Shown here one piece after another: positions 58,201 to 64,000 of a stretch of 64,000 bases of DNA (its first letter is position 1; each line of letters starts with the position of its first letter). The DNA comes from Opeltia flavorubescens (Eukaryota > Ascomycota > Lecanoromycetes > Teloschistales > Teloschistaceae). The translations under genes and the position numbers were made by a program. The stretch lies in assembly GCA_000442125.1 (NCBI GenBank), contig KE546969.1, positions 744,001-808,000 of the forward strand. Direction: 5' to 3'. The notes under the pieces were generated by a model that made no database searches, was not told where the DNA came from, and saw only the letters and a list, made by a program, of their open reading frames with translations.

Positions 58201-61200
58201 ATGGCACCAAAATTCCGGGAAGGGGACACGGTTGCCGCCTTCTCTGGGAAATGGGTATCCTGGACTCACACTGTGCTGGCATATTCTGCCTTTGTTGGGG
58301 CTTTAGTGGCCGGTTTGTCTCTGCATTATCACAAGATTGTAGAAAATGAATACTATGTACGCCTTTATGGTCATTGCTTGAAGAATTTGGATACTGATTC
58401 CTGAAAGGGGTTTCCCCAAGAATGGTTTCCCTCGGTTTCTGCAACGATTGGAGACCGTTACCCGGAACGCGCCATCTTTCAATTTTTCATCGCAATGACC
58501 TCAGGTACGTCTACAAACCATGAAAGGGCTCAGAGCTAACGGCATCTTCAGGCCCTCGGCTCGTGCTTGTCTTCCTATGGTACATTCTCACGTCTCGGCC
58601 AAACTCCGTCTTACCTAAGGTTGTTGCTGGAGTTGGCGTTTTTCGCACGTTAAGTTGCGGTGGTTGGACCTATGTCACCTCCACGGATGACCACGCTTGG
58701 CACGATATCTTCATGATATCCTATCTAGTGGCTACACTTCCCTGGACCTTGGGTTGTCTCGCACTTAGCCCGCGCAACCCAACAGCTCTTAGATACAGGA
58801 AACTACTTGCGGGATCTTTCTTTGGTACCCTGGTGCCACTAATCTACTTCTTCATTCAACACAAGATTCATAGGGTGCCAGGAGGTGCGTATTCTCGAAG
58901 GTCTAGCGATCACCTTGCACATCCATCACTGACACTAGTCAGCATACACTATTTACGCTTTCTTCGAGTGGGCCTTAATATTATTTGATGTTGGTTTTGA
59001 CGCTGTCACGGCGCTAGAATTCGAAGGATTTGAGCTTGTGGTTCGAGATCTTAAGGGCTCTGGCAGAGGGTACGTGTACTGGCTCCCGAAATAAGATGAT
59101 GTAGGGCAACGATTCAGCCTTTGTCTCCATGGACTCTAACTTGTGGGTTCAAATAGGAACAAGCAGCAGATGGCTGATATCGTCCTTGAAAAAGAGTTTG
59201 TACCCTTGGATCTTGAAAGCTGCAATGCCAATTTACTTGTTTGCAGGAAAGATAAGCCTATCGGAGCCCTCTTAGGATCAGGTCTGCTCTGGAGAGAGGC
59301 GCTCGGTGCCGCTGCGGATGTCTACAATGGTGTGAGTCTCTCTCATCACCCGAATTTCAGAGGCTTTGCATATTCTGACGCTGGACTCAGTTTGTCTTTT
59401 GGTCAATGCTTACTTCTCTGGGGCTCACCATATGGTGTAAGTCGAATTCATATTTCTATTCTCCTCCATGAGGCTAAGCAGCATCAGACTTCCCGCTCTG
59501 GCATATGGGTATATCCGGCTACGAAGTCATTGTTATGTGCACCATCTCACCTTTCCTGCTCTTGAACTCTTCAATGCGCTCGCTCGTCATTCAGAATCTT
59601 CGGCTTGTGCATTACCTTTCACTGAGTGGTCTGCTCGCCTTCCTTGTGAAACCACCGGAATATCGCCTGTTCTTTGTTGGATTTGGGGTCTCGATGTCCT
59701 GCCTCACATGGTCAGCTACATGGTACGCTGAGCAGTCCCAACTATCTCGCCTCGAGTCGAGAGTGCTGCCGTGGAGTATCGGCTTGATAGCCTCAAGCAC
59801 CGCCAAGTTTGCATTCTCGACTAACAATCCCATCTGGCCCATTATGCATGCGGAGAATGGGGGCTGGAACAAGACAGGCCTTTTACTAGCTGTGATAGCC
59901 ATGGCGAGTTCACCGACAATTGTTCCCTCAAATCGTAGAAACCATGCACTCGGCAATCCTCCGCGCAGTTCATCGACCCTTGCCGGTCTTGGTCTGGCGG
60001 GACTGTTGTTCGGAATGCATTCCCTGCTCTCCGACTCCAGCACTGCAATACTGTGGGCTTGGGAAGGTTTTCCTGTCAGGGGTCCCATTGCTGCAAACGG
60101 CATTTTGACCATCATGATGATGGGTGTTGGTGTCTTACTTGGTGTATTCTACCAGGATGCCGTCTGCAGCTGGGCGAGTCTCTTGCTGGCAGGCACTGGA
60201 GCGTACGTCCTAACCTGCTACAGCAATTGGCTTGGTTACATGGGCGCACTGCTTCTAGCTGTTTATTTGACGGCAATCGCGCATCCTCTTATAGTTTCAG
60301 CTGTGCGCCATGGGCCGGCTACCTTCGGCCTCGGGTTTCTGATTTACAACATTATGCTGCTCGCTCATGTATGGGTCGTTGCATATGCCTTTGTACCCGG
60401 CGGACCTTTACTACGTGAACATACAGATTGGGTCATGACAGTGACGATCCTCCTCCTTGCTGCTGGTGTCTATACGCTGCCTGGGGCAACAAACAATAGC
60501 AGACGACAAACTAGGTCTGCAAAGAAAACACTCAACAAATCTGTATCGTATTATACTTACCTGCTAGGCATCATTCAATTGGTGGCCTTGTCGATATCGT
60601 ACCTTCGGTTTCCAACGAATGACTACGTCCCTTACCATAAAGACGAAAAGCTGATCACAGCTGGTATCTGGACAATCCACTTCTCATTAGATAACGATAT
60701 GTGGTCATCAGAACGGCGAGTGAGGGACTTGATTAAAGAGCTTGAAGTGGATGTGATCGGCCTCCTTGAGTCTGATCTGCAAAGAATCATCATGGGGAAC
60801 CGTGATAGCACGCAATACCTGGCGGAGGATCTGGGTATGTATGTCGACTATGGCCCTGGACCAAACAAGCATACCTGGGGTTCAGCACTCCTCTCCAAGT
60901 TTCCGATTGTCAACTCGACGCATCACTTGTTGCCTTCCCCCGTCGGCGAGTTAGCACCAGCAATCCATGCGACGTTAGAGGCATATGGAGAGCTAGTTGA
61001 TGTGGTAGTTTTTCATTCGGGTCAGGAAGAAGATCCAGAAGACCGAAGACTTCAGTCCGAATACCTGGCAAAGCTAATGCGCGATTCACCGCGACCATTG
61101 ATCCTTTTGAGCTACCTCGTTATCAAACCAGGAGAGGGAAATTATAACACGTATGTTGGCGAGAAGAGCGGGATGAAAGATATCGATCCAAGCGACTGGG

Positions 61201-61500
61201 ATCGTTGGTGCGAGTACATTTTATATAAGGGGATTCGCAGATCCGGGTATGCGCGGGTAAGCCGATCAACAATCACAGATACGGAGCTTCAGGTCAGACA
61301 TGCCCTTTTCCGATCTTGGGGTGGAAATACTAATGCAGATACAGGTGGGCAAATTCGTGGTCGGCCAAGGTGAAAACTCCAATGAGCGGGTTAGTGAAGA
61401 CCAAGTCTCTCCCGGTCTGCGCTTCCCACCTATTTTCCGGGGGCAAGGCGTGCGAGATCATAGATACCATGTTTTCGATGAGCCTCGATATTTTATATGA
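58201..61500 (+). CDS. CWH43: Cwh43, GPI-anchor lipid remodelling protein
   Basis: Multi-spanning ER/plasma-membrane protein that puts ceramide into GPI anchors. Eight exons give about 960 residues. The N-terminal PGAP2/Frag1-like half starts [20 protein letters not shown] and has several transmembrane helices ([18 protein letters not shown]). A polytopic middle region includes [18 protein letters not shown]. The C-terminal third is endonuclease/exonuclease/phosphatase-like: [73 protein letters not shown] and [15 protein letters not shown]. The last exon joins to VGKFVVGQG and ends [11 protein letters not shown]. All seven introns fit the family reading. Short introns of 50-60 bp dominate. 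Confidence 0.92.
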
Positions 61501-62574
61501 AAATAATTTTGGAAGGGTCCAGATGTGTAATATGTACAAAATAGCTTTCCTAATTCAGCGTTTAGATATTATTCCTCTTCGGAAAACGCGTATTACAAAG
61601 CTTATTATAGTAAACGTAGGAGAGGACTTTTTACAATGTCGAGCATGACCAGTGAGAGTATTACACGAGGGCATCGATTTTAGTGCGGCTGCGATGGACG
61701 TTTGGTTAGTGCCAAAGAGCGATGGGGAGAACGGTTTGTCCTTCCTGTTCCTATCGCTCCTTCCGCCCCTTGGTTTTTACGCTTGGCATACTATTCCAAT
61801 ACGTCCTAGCGATTCCCCAAATCGGACTGGTGACTGACAGTTAACCGAAATTAATCAACTAGCGCCTTATCCTCGGATTTGNCCTTTGACTTCGAACCTC
61901 CTGTGAAGCAAATACGGACCTCATTCATCACGTTTTCATCATCATCAATAATACCACCTGCCTTCAATACCATCAGCTGAGTCAAGCTGGAGCCTTTCGT
62001 TTGATTGTCTATACCTTTTGCCCTGTTTTTAGGGCCGACTGTCGTTACTCCCATCCTCTAGCAAAGGGGTTACAAAGTGAAACGCTAATTGCATTCCGAC
62101 CTCTTGCGCGACCGACACGACCCCATTGACACCTGCAGAACAGACATCCTCGACTTTGACCCTTTACCATCTATCCGCTATCCACTTGGACTGCTGGCAG
62201 TTCAATCCCATCACACCACGCGTAACTCCACAATTACTGCCGCCCTCGTCCTTCATCAAGCCTTTCGCCCATCCATCTGCGTCATCACCAAACCTCACAA
62301 ACCTATCCTTGTAAGACTAATATCAACAGCTGACATCTTTATTGATCGTTGGTTACAATAAACAACGTTCAACTGCCAAAACTCGCCTTCATCAAGTCAA
62401 TTCCTGGATAATCGAACCCGTGCATGCTGCCGCTACAAGAGACTGCCGCTGAGCTCACCTCGCACTCCGTACACAGAAGCAGCCAACTTCAGCATAGCAA
62501 TATCCCAAGCTGCTCGCACGTTAGAAAGAAGAGAGCGTTCTTGTGGAGTATTCTGTTGAACCTATCGAGGCTGA
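61501..62574. other. Intergenic CWH43-WSC gene
   Basis: About 1.07 kb between tandem plus-strand genes: the CWH43 3' UTR and a likely long WSC leader. An open minus-strand frame 61851-62054 spans the ambiguous base at 61882 and resembles nothing. Pyrimidine- and proline-codon-rich sequence near 62100-62560 fits a transcribed leader. Confidence 0.4.
61882..61882. other. Ambiguous base (N)
   Basis: Single undetermined base in the intergenic stretch between CWH43 and the WSC gene. Confidence 0.9.
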
Positions 62575-63643
62575 ATGTTCACAATGGAATGGATATCGGG
62601 ATGCGCGCCCTTGATCTTGCTCTTACTCTCGACCCTTCAGGTCGCCGCTGCTCAAGATAATGCTGGTCTGAAGGCGACCACGTACAAAGGTTGTTTCTCA
62701 TCGTCAGATGGTTTTGAGGACCAAGGATCCTACACATATCAGTCACCTGGTTACTGCCAGAAGCAATGCGTCGGCCTGAATAAACCGGTCATGGCATTGA
62801 CGGGCGGGTCACACTGTTGGTGTGGGGATCTGCTTCCAGTCACGAGCAGCAAGACATCGGATTCCCAATGCAGTACACCGTGCCAGGGCTACCCTGCTGA
62901 TACATGTCTGTTCACTTGATGCACCATGATTGAGTCCATGCTGACTAGTACATAGGTGGAGGAGACAGTGATTGGTCAGTGCTTCTGACAGGCCTGAATA
63001 ACAATGTCGGGAGCGCCCAAGATTCGAGCTCGGATCCCGATCCAAGTTCCAAATCAAGTCCGCCTCCAAAGGTCTCCTCATCCACGGCCCCAACATCTAC
63101 TGCATCGATTGCCTCTGTCCCTCCAGCCAAGAGTAAGCCTTCGAGTCCAGCCGCAGCCGTTGTGGAACCCGATTCAACCAAAAATAAACCACCGTCGACG
63201 ATCACCAGAGCGAGCACAATTGTTGTGACTGCTCCCGGCCAAACTCAGGCAGTTCCTGTTGCAGTTGAGACTCACAAAGCACCCAAGGGTCCGAATACGA
63301 CTGGCATTGCTGTAGGTGTGGTCGTCGGGGTTGTTGCAATATGTGCTATTGCTGGCGGTTTGTTCTTCTTCCTTCGCAACAGAAAACGACGTGCAATGGC
63401 AAAAACATTCCAAAATAACAGTGCCAACCCTTTCGAGACGGAGAGCAAGCCGCCTCCAAGCAGCTGCTCCATGTCTGACTCGCGTCTGGAGCCGTCAGTA
63501 ATGATGCAGCGGCGGCAAAGTGATGGCAGTATAGCAGACAACCAAGATTATTCGAGAAGGATTCTAAAGGTACGTCGTAAGCCATTCCAAATTCAAGGAT
63601 TTCCCTAACATTGATAAAGGTGACCAACCCTGATGGTACCTGA
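62575..63643 (+). CDS. WSC-domain cell-wall integrity sensor
   Basis: Type I plasma-membrane mechanosensor of the Wsc family, which signals cell-wall stress to Rho1 and the Pkc1 MAPK pathway. Three exons give about 320 residues. A signal peptide (ISGCAPLILLLLSTLQVAAA) is followed by one Cys-rich WSC domain (YKGCFSSSDGFEDQGSYTYQ; YCQKQCVGLNKPVMALTGG; HCWCGDLLP; CQGYPADTC). Then come a Ser/Thr/Pro-rich extracellular stretch, one transmembrane segment (GIAVGVVVGVVAICAIAGGL) with basic stop-transfer residues RNRKRR, and a cytosolic tail ending RRILKVTNPDGT. Both introns were set by phase. The GTCTGT donor at 62906 gives DTCGGGDSDWS. ATG 62575 is used; ATG 62584 would only shorten the start by three residues. 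Confidence 0.88.
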
Positions 63644-64000
63644 TTGATATCCTACAGCTTTACTTTCACGGTTGTGATTTTTGTCAATCGCTTAGCGTCT
63701 CTGTTCCTGCAGATTATTTAGGGTCCTGCCCGCTGTGCTCGAAGATTCGGGAGTAGGGCGTACGGTGATGTGTTAGGGGCTCATGATACCGAAGTACGTC
63801 TAAGGAGGTCGAGGCATTACGGTGAGGCCGAGATTCGTCGATGACCCCTTAAGATTCTACACTCCTTCCAATTTCATTTCTGCGGCATGTGCACGTTGAC
63901 CGGCCGTTCTATTATGTCCAGCATCTTCCTCATATACCCACACTCGAAAGACGGAGAAACCGTTGGACGGGTGATCGATATGTAATGTTTTGTCCTCGGC
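63644..64000. other. Right edge, WSC gene 3' region
   Basis: Downstream sequence of the WSC gene to the window end. No further gene is supported. Confidence 0.4.

Noticed and set aside
61851-62054. Minus-strand open frame of 67 codons
   Set aside because: It includes the ambiguous base, has no recognisable motif and sits in a probable UTR.

Overview
This 64 kb window is nuclear DNA of a filamentous ascomycete (Pezizomycotina). The evidence is compact genes on both strands, introns of mostly 40-70 bases with GT-AG ends and CTAAC-like branch sites, and recognisable fungal orthologues such as Pom152, Str2, Nab3, Atg26, Cwh43, Pep4 and a WSC-domain sensor. The sequence alone does not fix the class. 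No tRNA, rRNA, CRISPR array, secondary-metabolite cluster, retroelement or virus-like element was seen. There are two ambiguous bases (7470 and 61882).

Layout, left to right. 0.3-11 kb: an unrecognised small gene, a UCH-type deubiquitinase (-), the nuclear-pore membrane protein POM152 (+) and the SSU-processome protein UTP22 (-). 11-19 kb: cystathionine gamma-synthase STR2 (+), the SMC6 repair ATPase (+) and a gene-poor stretch. 19-29 kb: mitochondrial ABC exporter ATM1 (-) head-to-head with mitochondrial AIM24 (+), then a kinesin-10 (+) and an MFS transporter (+). 29-41 kb: eIF3e (-), mitoribosomal mL49 (+), the SWI/SNF subunit SWI1 (-), proteasome ATPase RPT3 (+) and vacuolar protease PEP4 (+). 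41-52 kb: sterol glucosyltransferase ATG26 (-), CTD phosphatase FCP1 (-), a MITE-like inverted-repeat element, prefoldin subunit 3 (-) and a LETM1-like mitochondrial protein (+). 52-64 kb: a Nab3-like RNA-binding protein (-), an ICT1-type mitoribosome-rescue factor (+), UTP6 (-), CWH43 (+) and a WSC-type cell-wall sensor (+).

The genes are almost all conserved housekeeping functions and do not form an operon-like pathway. Some functional echoes exist: two SSU-processome proteins (UTP22, UTP6), several mitochondrial proteins (ATM1, AIM24, mL49, LETM1-like, ICT1-like), two RNA polymerase II-linked factors (FCP1, Nab3-like) and two cell-surface/membrane-lipid genes (CWH43, WSC). Many neighbours are divergent and share 240-520 bp promoters.

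I did not find a convincing new biological system. The most noteworthy items are a 324-bp element with 60-bp terminal inverted repeats upstream of FCP1, two GC-AG introns, a minimal overlapping uORF at the POM152 start, a perfect 11-bp-stem hairpin between RPT3 and PEP4, and two small unrecognised genes.
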